From Limisphaera sp. (GTDB lineage: Bacteria; Verrucomicrobiota; Verrucomicrobiia; Limisphaerales; Limisphaeraceae): 34,650 nucleotides of DNA. The translations under genes and the position numbers were made by a program. Under the pieces are notes generated by a model. That model saw only the letters and a list, made by a program, of their open reading frames with translations. It made no database searches and had not been told where the DNA came from. Location: contig JANWVC010000022.1 in assembly GCA_025057755.1 (NCBI GenBank), positions 1 through 34,650 on the forward strand, read 5' to 3'. This document shows, in pieces, positions 25,223 to 34,079 of this stretch (positions within the stretch are counted from its first letter, which is position 1; each line of letters opens with the position of its first letter).

Positions 25223-27412
25223 ATGCGTGCGTTTTGTGAATCAGCTTTCATGCCGAGCCGGCCTCATCCCGGGATGAGTTGGGTGTCAGCATGGCTGCTC
25301 CCTGCAGCTCTCACCGCTGCCACGCTGCGCATTGAACCCGGACCACCACCCGGGCCGCGTCCGGAGCAACCGCCGGAAAGTCCACTCGCCGTGGTACGGC
25401 TTTACTCACCGCATCTTCAAACACTTCAAGGCGAACAGGCACTGAGGCTGGAACGGCTGTTTTATGTCACCCCGCAAGGGCGCACGTACCTGCCTCCGGA
25501 CCTGAACACAGAAGCCCACGCCGGGACAACCGATGAGATGGAACGCACTTGGAAAGCGCCCGATGGCCGAATTGTCCGGCTAACCATCGCCATGGATGGT
25601 CCTCATTTTCGAGTGCAGTTGCGTGCCGAGCCGGCCGAGGATGTGCTCGGCTGGGGCCTTCAGATCAATGCGGACGCAGCCGAGTATTTCACAGGCCTGA
25701 TGGAGCGCGTGGTGGACGGTCCCCAACAGGCTTCGTGGGCTCCCGGCATTCAGGCAGCCATGAACCTCCGCGGTCAAACCGTGGAGATGATTTTAAAACC
25801 CACCACTTCGGTTTATGCGCCCTTTTATGTCTCTTCGCGGGGATACGCGCTGTTGGTTCAGACTGAATGGCCCGGGTTCTACGACTTCTGCAATGCCGAT
25901 CCGGCTTACGTCTTTGTGGGCTTCGAGGGCCCCACCTTGATCTTGCGCATTTATACGGCCTCCACACCCGCAGAGCTCGTTTGCACTCATGCGCGTGAAA
26001 CCGGACCACCGGTGTTGCCTCCTCGGTGGCTGTTCCGACCTTGGCGCTGGCGGGATGAACATCGGCATCGAACCACATATTACGATGGCACGCCTGTCAC
26101 AGGGCCCTTCAATTCTGAAATGATGGAGGACGTCCTCATGATGCGGGCCTTTGGCATCCCCTGCGGCGTGTATTGGATCGATCGGCCCTGGGGGCCTGGT
26201 CGGTTGGGCTACGACGATTTTGAAATCGATCCCGGCCGCCTGCCTCATTTTGAAGAATCTGTGCGATGGTTGGCCGAACAAGACATTCGCATGGTGCTGT
26301 GGATTGGCCCCTTTTACCAGGGCCAGATGGCGACCAACGCGCTTCAACGCGGTTGGCATCTACCAGGGCAGCCTCCCTGGCCGAACAACTGGCCTCTGGT
26401 GGACTTCACTCACCCGGCCGCACGCGCTTATTGGCAGGAGGGTGTGGCCAAACTGCTGCGCCTGGGTGTGTCTGGCTTCAAACTGGACCGAGCCGAGGAA
26501 GACATTCCCGAAAGCGGCCCTTGGCGCGTTCATGATGGACGGTCGCTGCGCCAGCAGCGGAACATTTATCCTGTCTTGTATCTGGAAGCGGCCTATGAAA
26601 TCGCCCGCCAATACCGAAAGGACGATTTCGTGCTCATGCCACGTGCGGCCTACACGGGCAGCACCCGTTATGGGGTGTTTTGGGGCGGAGACATCGGCGG
26701 TACTCAGGAGGGTCTGCGGGCATCCATCATAGCCGCCCAGCGCGCCGCGGTGATGGGTTATCCCTTTTGGGGTTCCGACACGTGCGGGTATAATCAGCAG
26801 CTCTTGGAACAGGAGGTGTGTCTGCGTTGGCTGGCCTTTAGTTGCTTCACCCCCATCTTTGAAGTGGGGCCAACCCGCAACGTAGGATTTTGGAATCTGC
26901 CTCGCCCACCCTCGTATGACACACTGTTGATCGCAGCCTGGCGACTATATGCGCGGCTCCACGAGCGTCTGGCGGATTACAGTTGGGCCGCTGCGTTGGA
27001 GGCCCATCACACCGGCATGCCGATCGTCCGACCGCTCTTCTTGCTTGATCCGCGCGCGCCGGCAGCGTGGTCCAACTGGTGGACGTACGCTTACGGACCC
27101 GATCTGGTTGTCTCACCCGTTTGGCAGAAAGGGCAGCGCGAACAAGAGGTGTACCTGCCATCCGGCCATCGCTGGCGCGATGCATGGAATCCACAGCAGG
27201 TATACGAAGGCGGTCAAACCATCACGGTCCCCACCGAACCGCATCAAATCCCCATCTTTCTGCGGGAAGGTTCCAACCTGGAGCTAGGCGACCTGCACCG
27301 CGAATGGGAAACCGCACGGCGCATCGCGGAGCAACGGCCCGACTTGAAAACCCTGGATGCACAAGTTCGCCTCTGGTTTGCTTCTCGCCAAGCAGCCAAG
27401 CAAAAGCCATGA
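25223..27412 (+). CDS. Secreted GH31 alpha-glycosidase (alpha-xylosidase/alpha-glucosidase-like)
   Basis: The 729-residue protein has a probable signal peptide (about 1-34, hydrophobic around WLLPAALTAATL), an N-terminal beta-sandwich, and a GH31 (beta/alpha)8 barrel. The nucleophile is Asp422 in GFKLDRAEED and the acid/base is Asp490 in FWGGDIGG. YWIDRPWG, FEVGPTRN and the C-terminal YGPDLVVSPVW are further family marks. GH31 members cleave alpha-linked glucose, xylose or galactose; the exact specificity is not readable here. Neighbours favour a plant cell-wall side chain such as alpha-xylose. GGAGA 8 nt before ATG 25223 is a good ribosome site. It starts 17 bp after the upstream gene and overlaps the next by 4 nt. 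Confidence 0.88.
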   Translation: MRAFCESAFMPSRPHPGMSWVSAWLLPAALTAATLRIEPGPPPGPRPEQPPESPLAVVRLYSPHLQTLQGEQALRLERLFYVTPQGRTYLPPDLNTEAHAGTTDEMERTWKAPDGRIVRLTIAMDGPHFRVQLRAEPAEDVLGWGLQINADAAEYFTGLMERVVDGPQQASWAPGIQAAMNLRGQTVEMILKPTTSVYAPFYVSSRGYALLVQTEWPGFYDFCNADPAYVFVGFEGPTLILRIYTASTPAELVCTHARETGPPVLPPRWLFRPWRWRDEHRHRTTYYDGTPVTGPFNSEMMEDVLMMRAFGIPCGVYWIDRPWGPGRLGYDDFEIDPGRLPHFEESVRWLAEQDIRMVLWIGPFYQGQMATNALQRGWHLPGQPPWPNNWPLVDFTHPAARAYWQEGVAKLLRLGVSGFKLDRAEEDIPESGPWRVHDGRSLRQQRNIYPVLYLEAAYEIARQYRKDDFVLMPRAAYTGSTRYGVFWGGDIGGTQEGLRASIIAAQRAAVMGYPFWGSDTCGYNQQLLEQEVCLRWLAFSCFTPIFEVGPTRNVGFWNLPRPPSYDTLLIAAWRLYARLHERLADYSWAAALEAHHTGMPIVRPLFLLDPRAPAAWSNWWTYAYGPDLVVSPVWQKGQREQEVYLPSGHRWRDAWNPQQVYEGGQTITVPTEPHQIPIFLREGSNLELGDLHREWETARRIAEQRPDLKTLDAQVRLWFASRQAAKQKP

Positions 27413-30105
27413 AACATCGTCGTCTGTTTCCGCCCTGGTTTGCCACAACAGGTTCCAGCGCCCTCCCGCTGGCGTCAGGACTGCTGCTCTGTCTCCTTGC
27501 TTCGGCCCACGCCGGGGCGACCACCTTTCCCACCGCACCCAAACCACTTTATCGGGATCCCGTGCATGATGGCGCCGCCGATCCAGTGGTCATCTGGAAC
27601 CCATATCGCCAACGTTGGTGGATGTTTTACACCAACCGGCGTGCAAACGCGACAAACGCCCCGGGCGTCTCATGGGTTCACGGAACCCGCATTGGCATTG
27701 CGGAATCCGCCGACCGTGGCCGTACTTGGCACTACATCGGCGTGGCTGAGATTGATTTGCCCCCGGAATATGGTGGAGATCAGGCCACTCATTGGGCTCC
27801 CGAGGTCATCCAAGATTCCAAAGGCCAGCATCACATGTTCCTCACGGTCGTGCCGGGCATCTTCCGCGACTGGAACGCGCCGCGGTATATCGTCCAGCTT
27901 CTTAGCACCAACCTGCGCCACTGGCGATGGCTGCAGCGGTTGACCCTGGCGTCGGACCGAGTGATTGATGCCTGCGTGCTCCAACTGCCGGATGGCACCT
28001 GGCGTCTGTGGTACAACAACGAACGCGATCGCAAATCGATCTACTACGCGGAAAGCCCCGACCTTGAGGCCTGGCAAGACCGCGGAAAGACCGTGGGTGA
28101 TCAGCCCGGCGAGGGCCCGAAAGTGTTCCATTGGCAGGGTTGGTACTGGATGATCACCGATATTTGGCAGGGCTTGGCGGTCTATCGCTCGAGCAATGCC
28201 ACCGATTGGATCCGTCAACCCAACAATCTGCTTGCTCAACCGGGTCTGGGTCCAGACGACGGCGTCGTCGGTCAGCATGCCGACGTGGTCGTCAATGGCA
28301 ACCGTGCCTATTTATTCTATTTCACTCACCCGGGTCGTCGCGGCCCGGAAGCGCAGAAAGATGGCTACGAACAGCGTCGGTCTTCCATCCAAGTGGTCGA
28401 GCTTCAGTACACCAATGGCTGGCTCCAATGTGATCGGGATATCCCAACGGTCATCGAGCTGCGCCCGCCGGTCTCGCAACCCACAGGGCTGCATTCATTT
28501 CCCGTCCAGATGCACGTAGATCTTGCCCGGCTAACGACTCCTTGGCCGGCAGTTTGGCGATTCTTCGGATGCGACGAGCCGAACTATGCTTACATGCCCA
28601 ATGGTCGCAAACTGCTTGCAAAACTCGGCGAACTGCGACCGGACGAGGTCTTTTTTCGTACCCATAATCTCTTGACCAGCGGCGATGGCACGCCCGCCTT
28701 GAAGTGGGGTTCCACAGGTGTGTACCGGGAGGATGCTGAGGGTCGTCCGATTTACGACTGGACCATTTTGGATCGCATTTTCGATACATACCGCCAGTCA
28801 CGCGTTCGCCCCTACGTTCAAATCGGTTTCATGCCCCGCGATCTCTCCGTCCGGCCCGATCCCTATCAACACAACTGGCAACCAGGCGCACCCTACGAAA
28901 CCATCTACACGGGTTGGGCCTATCCGCCCAAAGACTATCAGAAATGGGCGGATCTAGTGCACGCGTGGGCTCGCCGATGTGTCGAACGGTACGGCCGAGC
29001 CGAGGTCGAGCAGTGGTACTGGCAGGTATGGAATGAACCCAACATCGGCTACTGGCAGGGCACGCGGGAGGAATTTTTGCGTCTTCACGATTATGCCATA
29101 GATGCTGTCCGTCGCGCGTTACCCTCCGCACGCGTGGGCGGGCCGGATGTCGCCGGCAGCGGCGGCCGGTTTATGGAGGCTTTTTTGGAACACTGTCTCC
29201 GCGGCACCAACTACGCCACCGGCCAACGTGGGACGCCGCTGGACTTTGTCTCTTTCCACGCCAAGGGCGCGCCCATTTTTACCAACGGCCATGTTCGCAT
29301 GGGGCTGCATGTTCACCTGCGCACCATCCACGACGGTTTCCGGCTATTGAACCGTTTCCCCGAATTGCACAACATTCCTGTAATCCTCGGTGAATCGGAT
29401 CCCGAGGGGTGCGCCGCTTGCCAAGGGCCGCAGCTCGGTTACCGCAACGGCACCCTATACGCCAGTTACACCGCCGCCAGCCTGCCGCGGATTCTCGAGC
29501 TGGCCCGCCGCCATGAAATTCACCTTCAGGGTGTGCTTACGTGGGCGTTCACTTTTGAAGATCAACCTCTCTTTGCCGGCTTCCGCCAACTGGCCAGCGA
29601 AGGGATCGATCTGCCTGTTCTAAACGTCTTTCGGATGTTTAGCCGTCTCGAGGGTGAGGAAGTCACTGTGCAAAGCTCAGCTGCCGTACCGCTCGAGACC
29701 ATTCTGGAGCGCGGCATACGGGAAGCGCCCGATGTGGCAGCCGTCGCCACCCGGTCTTCGAATGCCGTGCAACTTTTGATCTGGCACTATCACGACGACG
29801 ACTTGCCGGGGCCCCCAGCAGAGGTCCATTTAACACTGACGAATCTCCCGGTGACATGGGCAAACTTGGAGCTTGAGCATTACCGCATTGACGAAGAGCA
29901 CAGCAATGCCTACGCAGAGTGGCGTCGCATGGGTAAACCTCCAAACCTTGGCCCATCGGAACGTGCCCAGCTTGAGGCTGCTTCTGCCCTAACCCGGTAT
30001 GAACCCATCCGCAGGCTTCCGATACGCGAGCATCGAGCAACGTTATCCTTTGTGCTGCCCCGTCAGGCAGTCTCTCTAGTGGTCCTTCGCCCGACCACGA
30101 ATTAA
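27409..30105 (+). CDS. GH43-like beta-propeller fused to GH39 glycosidase
   Basis: The 898-residue secreted protein (signal about 1-35, ending ASAHAG) joins two glycosidase modules. Residues about 45-345 are a GH43-type propeller (GAADPVVIWNPYRQRWWMFY, THWAPEVIQD, DACVLQLPDGTWRLWY). Residues about 365-800 are a GH39 barrel with acid/base Glu543 in WNEPNIGYW and nucleophile Glu662 in ILGESDPEG, followed by a beta-sandwich to the C-terminus. GH39 includes beta-xylosidases and related enzymes, and GH43 acts on xylose and arabinose linkages, so removal of pentose side chains is likely. The start overlaps the GH31 stop (ATGA). Last gene of the operon; no terminator is evident after it. Confidence 0.85.
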   Translation: MKHRRLFPPWFATTGSSALPLASGLLLCLLASAHAGATTFPTAPKPLYRDPVHDGAADPVVIWNPYRQRWWMFYTNRRANATNAPGVSWVHGTRIGIAESADRGRTWHYIGVAEIDLPPEYGGDQATHWAPEVIQDSKGQHHMFLTVVPGIFRDWNAPRYIVQLLSTNLRHWRWLQRLTLASDRVIDACVLQLPDGTWRLWYNNERDRKSIYYAESPDLEAWQDRGKTVGDQPGEGPKVFHWQGWYWMITDIWQGLAVYRSSNATDWIRQPNNLLAQPGLGPDDGVVGQHADVVVNGNRAYLFYFTHPGRRGPEAQKDGYEQRRSSIQVVELQYTNGWLQCDRDIPTVIELRPPVSQPTGLHSFPVQMHVDLARLTTPWPAVWRFFGCDEPNYAYMPNGRKLLAKLGELRPDEVFFRTHNLLTSGDGTPALKWGSTGVYREDAEGRPIYDWTILDRIFDTYRQSRVRPYVQIGFMPRDLSVRPDPYQHNWQPGAPYETIYTGWAYPPKDYQKWADLVHAWARRCVERYGRAEVEQWYWQVWNEPNIGYWQGTREEFLRLHDYAIDAVRRALPSARVGGPDVAGSGGRFMEAFLEHCLRGTNYATGQRGTPLDFVSFHAKGAPIFTNGHVRMGLHVHLRTIHDGFRLLNRFPELHNIPVILGESDPEGCAACQGPQLGYRNGTLYASYTAASLPRILELARRHEIHLQGVLTWAFTFEDQPLFAGFRQLASEGIDLPVLNVFRMFSRLEGEEVTVQSSAAVPLETILERGIREAPDVAAVATRSSNAVQLLIWHYHDDDLPGPPAEVHLTLTNLPVTWANLELEHYRIDEEHSNAYAEWRRMGKPPNLGPSERAQLEAASALTRYEPIRRLPIREHRATLSFVLPRQAVSLVVLRPTTN

Positions 30106-30356
30106 GCCCGCGCGGCACGCCATGTTGTTGGACATGCAGCAGGCTTGCTCAGGGAGGCCGAAAGCAACCCGGGCTCCTGACGAAGAGTCGGCTCATCCCA
30201 ACCCGAAAGCGATACCTCTGTCAAACCTTGCACCACCGCCAACGCGACACGGGCATCACGGTGGGATGGCAGCCCGGTCCTGCCTCCTGCCGCGCTTGAT
30301 CGGCGCGGGGTTCCACGGCATAAAAGGGGACATCGAAGAACAGCTTGCCCAACACC

Positions 30357-31391
30357 ATGAGCTTCCGTTTCTGGCGGAGGATTCAAATCCTACCCGGCAT
30401 TACGCTGAATTTGAGCAAATCAGGTGCCTCAATCTCGCTAGGTCCGCGCGGCGCGAAGTTGACTTTGGGCCCCCGCGGCGCCCGCGCCACAGTTGGCTTG
30501 CCGGGCACAGGTCTGTTCTACACAACCAAGCTGGGTAGCCGAAAGCGCAAGCAATCCCCAGTGCCCGTCTCCGGTGGGCCCGCGTCGGGGCCTCCCACAG
30601 ACCGCTTGAACCTGGGATTTCTTCAGCGTTTGCTGGCTCCGAAAGAAGAGGAAGCCCTTGTGGATGGCTGTCGGGAGCTCGTGCAAGGACACGACGCGGC
30701 CGCGCTGACCCACCTCAGAAACGCGGTTCATCTGTCGGATGGCGCATTCCTGGCGGGCGTGCTGGCACTCAAGTTGGGTCGGTTAGACGAAGCGGCCGAT
30801 TGGTTACAACGCGCGCTCGACCGCAGAGATGAACTCGGGCGTTCCCTGGCCAAATACGGCATTCGGGCTACTGTACAAATACCTATCACCGAGGAAATCG
30901 CCGCCGTGGTCGAGCCGAATCTACCGGGGCTATGGCTGGCTTTGGTGGAGGTATACCAATTAAGCGGCCAACCGGTTCGTGCCCGGGCATATCTTGAGCA
31001 ACTGCTCCAACACGCGCCGCAGGATCCGGTGGTGCGCGTATCTTTGGCGGAACTCTTGCTTGAAACCCAGCCCGCTGACCGTGAGGCTTGTCATCGGGTT
31101 GTACAGTTGGCCGCTGACGTGAATCCAGAAAGCCCCGTCCACATCGCGCTGTTGCTCTATAAAGCGCGTGCTCTGCGTCAATTAGGGCTGCAAGACGCAG
31201 CCCGTCACACGCTGAACCTGGCCCTGCGCCGGCCAGAAGGTTGCTCTCCCGAGTTGGTTCGAGCCCTTCGATATGAACGTGCCCTTGTGTACGAAGCCCT
31301 GGGGGAAACCACCCGGGCGCGTCGCGAATGGGAACGTTTATATGCCGAGGCACCCGACTACCAAGACGTCGCATCACGTGTCGGTCGATGA
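30357..31391 (+). CDS. DUF4236 domain plus tetratricopeptide-repeat protein
   Basis: The 344-residue protein starts with a DUF4236 module (residues 1-55: FRFWRRIQILPGITLNLSKS, then tandem LGPRGAKLTLGPRGARATVG and LPGTGLFYTT). After a Pro/Ser linker there are helical TPR-like repeats (about 90-340; LDEAADWLQRALDRRDE, LWLALVEVYQLSGQPVRARA, YERALVYEALGETTRARREW). DUF4236 is a short beta-rich domain of unknown function, usually found alone or with other domains. No signal peptide is present. ATG 30357 is exactly where the DUF4236 similarity begins. It follows the glycosidase operon by 251 bp; a functional link is not shown. Confidence 0.8.
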   Translation: MSFRFWRRIQILPGITLNLSKSGASISLGPRGAKLTLGPRGARATVGLPGTGLFYTTKLGSRKRKQSPVPVSGGPASGPPTDRLNLGFLQRLLAPKEEEALVDGCRELVQGHDAAALTHLRNAVHLSDGAFLAGVLALKLGRLDEAADWLQRALDRRDELGRSLAKYGIRATVQIPITEEIAAVVEPNLPGLWLALVEVYQLSGQPVRARAYLEQLLQHAPQDPVVRVSLAELLLETQPADREACHRVVQLAADVNPESPVHIALLLYKARALRQLGLQDAARHTLNLALRRPEGCSPELVRALRYERALVYEALGETTRARREWERLYAEAPDYQDVASRVGR

Positions 31392-31772
31392 GTCCTCGCT
31401 TGGTCGAGCGAAAAGACATCCGTCACGTCATATGCCGATCATGAAACGAGCGGCCACGCGGGTCGCGGCAGCTCCTACAATCTGCGGAGGCTCAGTAAGG
31501 ACATTCCGGAATCGCATTCCCGCCGACATGCGAGAGGGAGCAGCTAAAAACCTGCCGGGTTGGGCACCCTTGCCCTTCCGGTCATGGAGTCCGTCCTTTT
31601 ATCGCCTCTCGTGATCTTTGAGGCCGGCGGCTCGACTCGGATGACAATTCCAGACGCGCCACGGGTTCAAAAATCTGATCAATGCCTTCTCGGCATCTCA
31701 CACCTTCAGACCCAAAAAGATGAAGGCGAAAACTCCTCCTGTGCCTGGCGAAGGGGCCGGGCCAAAACCCTA
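31392..31772. other. Non-coding gap between convergent genes
   Basis: This 381-bp region separates the plus-strand DUF4236 gene from the minus-strand AraC-family gene, both ending into it. No gene or clear terminator hairpin was seen. Confidence 0.4.
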
Positions 31773-32687
31773 TCAGCTATTCCCTGCATTGGTGCCGGAG
31801 CGGATCAGGGCTGAGCCCGGAGTGGTCACCGCAGGCTTCAATTGCAGCCCGCGCCGAAACTCCGTTGGTGTCATCCCTGTGTGCTTGCGAAAAAAGTGGC
31901 TGAAGTAAAACTCACTGGAGAAATTCAGTTGAGCCGCCACATCTTTAATGGACAAGCGTGGGTCCGCCAACAACAGTCTCGCTTGATCGAGTCGCACCCG
32001 CTGAATGTTCTGGTGGATCGTTCCCTGACCCGTTTTTCGAAACAATGCGCGCAGTCCGGAGTAACTGACCCGAGCAATGACGGCCAGTTCCCGTGCCTTC
32101 CAATCCTTCAATGGATTCGCTGCCAGCGCATTTAGAACTCTCGCCACGGGCGGCGGCAGTTCTGCCTCGGGCGAGACCAAAAGACCGCGGGACATCAACA
32201 ACATACCCAGCAACTCATTCATTCGCATGTGGACCTGCCATTCCCAACCTACGGGCCTTCGGCGGGCCAACCGCCAAAGATGATGATACAACAAACGGGC
32301 CTGACGGGGATCCTCCAACAAGAACTCCGGTTGGGCAGAGGAATTAAGCGACTCATGCCAAAACTCCAATCCCGGCCCGCCAAATCGCACGCCACTAATG
32401 GTTAAATACCCTCCCGGTTGAGGCACGTACGTGCGCGGCCGACTCATGTCCAACAGCCAAACTTTCCGCCCCCGATCCAACGGCCAGCGATGATCCATGT
32501 ATTCGACCCAGCCGGATCCTGATTGAACCCAGAACAAGTGCGCGCCGGGTTTTTCGTAAGGCTCATGATGATCCGGTTGCTCGATCCGGCGCGACCCAAT
32601 GGAATACAAATGCCACAAAAGCCGGCGTGCCACCCGCGAAGGCTCGGCGAAGGTCAGGTTGCTGCTCTGGTCCCGACGCAGCGGCAT
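31773..32687 (-). CDS. AraC-family transcriptional regulator
   Basis: The 304-residue protein has an N-terminal cupin-like sensor region (about 20-130, with HLFWVQSGSGWVEY and GYLTISGVRFGG) and a C-terminal AraC/XylS DNA-binding domain (about 195-290). The first helix-turn-helix is around WKARELAVIARVSYSGLRAL and the second around SIKDVAAQLNFSSEFYFSHF, ending FRKHTGMTPTEFRRG. Such proteins usually activate sugar-utilisation genes on binding a released sugar. Its closeness to the glycosidase operon makes that operon the best candidate target. This is inference, since the two are separated by the DUF4236 gene and point toward each other. Confidence 0.9.
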   Translation of the reverse strand: MPLRRDQSSNLTFAEPSRVARRLLWHLYSIGSRRIEQPDHHEPYEKPGAHLFWVQSGSGWVEYMDHRWPLDRGRKVWLLDMSRPRTYVPQPGGYLTISGVRFGGPGLEFWHESLNSSAQPEFLLEDPRQARLLYHHLWRLARRRPVGWEWQVHMRMNELLGMLLMSRGLLVSPEAELPPPVARVLNALAANPLKDWKARELAVIARVSYSGLRALFRKTGQGTIHQNIQRVRLDQARLLLADPRLSIKDVAAQLNFSSEFYFSHFFRKHTGMTPTEFRRGLQLKPAVTTPGSALIRSGTNAGNS

Positions 32688-32832
32688 GAGGGTCTTTTAG
32701 CAAAAGCAGCGCTAAATTGTCCACTTCAGGCCGAAGCACGCTCGCGGCGTGGGATAGGCTCACCAGTCGCTCTGTGCAGTTTTGTGCGACCGGCCCCCAC
32801 ATTTTCTTCGTTCAGCAGCGTCCCCTTGCGAG

Positions 32833-33609
32833 CTAATCCTTTTTTTTCAACCAATCGCCGAGACCTCGCCCGATTTTGGACGCCGCTTCGGCTGCGTCAC
32901 GTCCGATCTGCTCCGCTGCTTTCGCAGCGTCCTGACCCAGCGACCCCAGTGCTTGCTGCGCTGCATCGGCTGTGCCGGCCACAAGAGCACCTAAAATCTT
33001 TTGCGCCAGTTCTGCTTCGGTAATCCCTTCCGTGTCGGTCCCCAAGCCCTCCAAGGTCAGGTCCGGCAAACGCACGGGCACTGAGCCACCCAGCGCCGTG
33101 GCGCCCACGCGAAACCGGGCGCCACTCAATACAAGACAATCCACCTGCAAGCGGCGCTTGCCACCCTCATCCCGGGCAGCGCCTGTGCTTTCCCGACCAG
33201 TGCCTGTCACAGTTTCCACATGCGCCAAGATGGCCTTCAAGTTGTTTCCGCCCGGGCCCAACTCCAACGTTATCTCCGGATTCTTGATCTCAATCAAACG
33301 CACGTGCAGCTTCTGCCCGAACAACGACGTCGGACTCCATGCCACTCGAACCTGCTCCACGCGCATGGCATAAGGAGTCTTGTATCCCTGCGGATTGCCC
33401 AGGACAAATCCTCGAATCTCACCCCCACCACTCCAGGGCGAGACATCTACTTCTTGAACCTCAACAGAAACACCAGTGATCGAGGGGCCCCACCGTTCCA
33501 CAGCATGCTGAATGATGCGATTCAGTAACATGCCGCCAAGCCAAATGCCGACCAGGCCGACAACCACCACCGCCGCTACCACCCAACGCCACTTGCCTTT
33601 CATGCTCAC
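32833..33609 (-). CDS. AsmA-like membrane-anchored protein
   Basis: The 258-residue protein has one N-terminal membrane helix (about 9-30). An extracytoplasmic beta-rich AsmA-like region follows (VEVQEVDVSPWSGGGEIRGF, LGNPQGYKTPYAMRVEQVRV, IEIKNPEITLELGPGGNNLK). An Ala-rich amphipathic helix fills the last 50 residues, with repeats resembling QDAAKAAEQIG and RDAAEAASKIG, ending DWLKKKD. AsmA-family proteins act in envelope lipid transport; this short form is far smaller than the bridge-like members and its function is unknown. ATG 33603 is an alternative start. It lies 145 bp upstream of the AraC-family gene on the same strand. Confidence 0.75.
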   Translation of the reverse strand: MSMKGKWRWVVAAVVVVGLVGIWLGGMLLNRIIQHAVERWGPSITGVSVEVQEVDVSPWSGGGEIRGFVLGNPQGYKTPYAMRVEQVRVAWSPTSLFGQKLHVRLIEIKNPEITLELGPGGNNLKAILAHVETVTGTGRESTGAARDEGGKRRLQVDCLVLSGARFRVGATALGGSVPVRLPDLTLEGLGTDTEGITEAELAQKILGALVAGTADAAQQALGSLGQDAAKAAEQIGRDAAEAASKIGRGLGDWLKKKD

Positions 33610-34079
33610 TCTCCTGATGCCGGGGCTTCACCGCCCTTATCATGACACCCAACTGCCGGATAGCAAACGATTTAATGCCATGGGTGCCCAGCGCCACCGG
33701 GCATCCTTCGCCAGCATCCAACGCGAAACATTCGCAGCACCCGGCCCCCCTTCGCCTGGATACCCACAGCCTCGGTTCCCATGCAGATTCAAATTCGGAG
33801 GCGACTCAATCTTACGAAAGCCGTCCTGTCTCAGGTCGCGCCGAACTGGCGTCTGCGCGCAGAAGCGCAAAGACTGCCGGGGAGATCGGCATTCAGCGAT
33901 CCAGGGCTTGAATCGAACTCTCACGTGGACACCGGCCTCCGACGGGGTTAAATCCGCTACCTCGGATCGTTGTGTCCACAGGCAATTCTCAGCGCCGTTT
34001 TCCGCTTTCGACATATTTCACTCAAAAAAAGAAGGCCGGGAAGGGATTAACCCTCCCGGCCTGACCACCCTGAACAAGC
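33610..34079. other. Intergenic region with terminator
   Basis: This 470-bp region contains the terminator of the gene at the window end and presumably the promoter of the AsmA-like gene. No reading frame in it looks like a protein. Confidence 0.4.
34022..34061 (-). terminator. Intrinsic terminator of the secreted-protein gene
   Basis: On the minus strand the perfect stem GGCCGGGA/TCCCGGCC (8 bp), with an inner GGG/CCC extension, is followed directly by TTCTTTTTTTG. It lies 19 bp after the stop codon at 34080. Confidence 0.9.
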
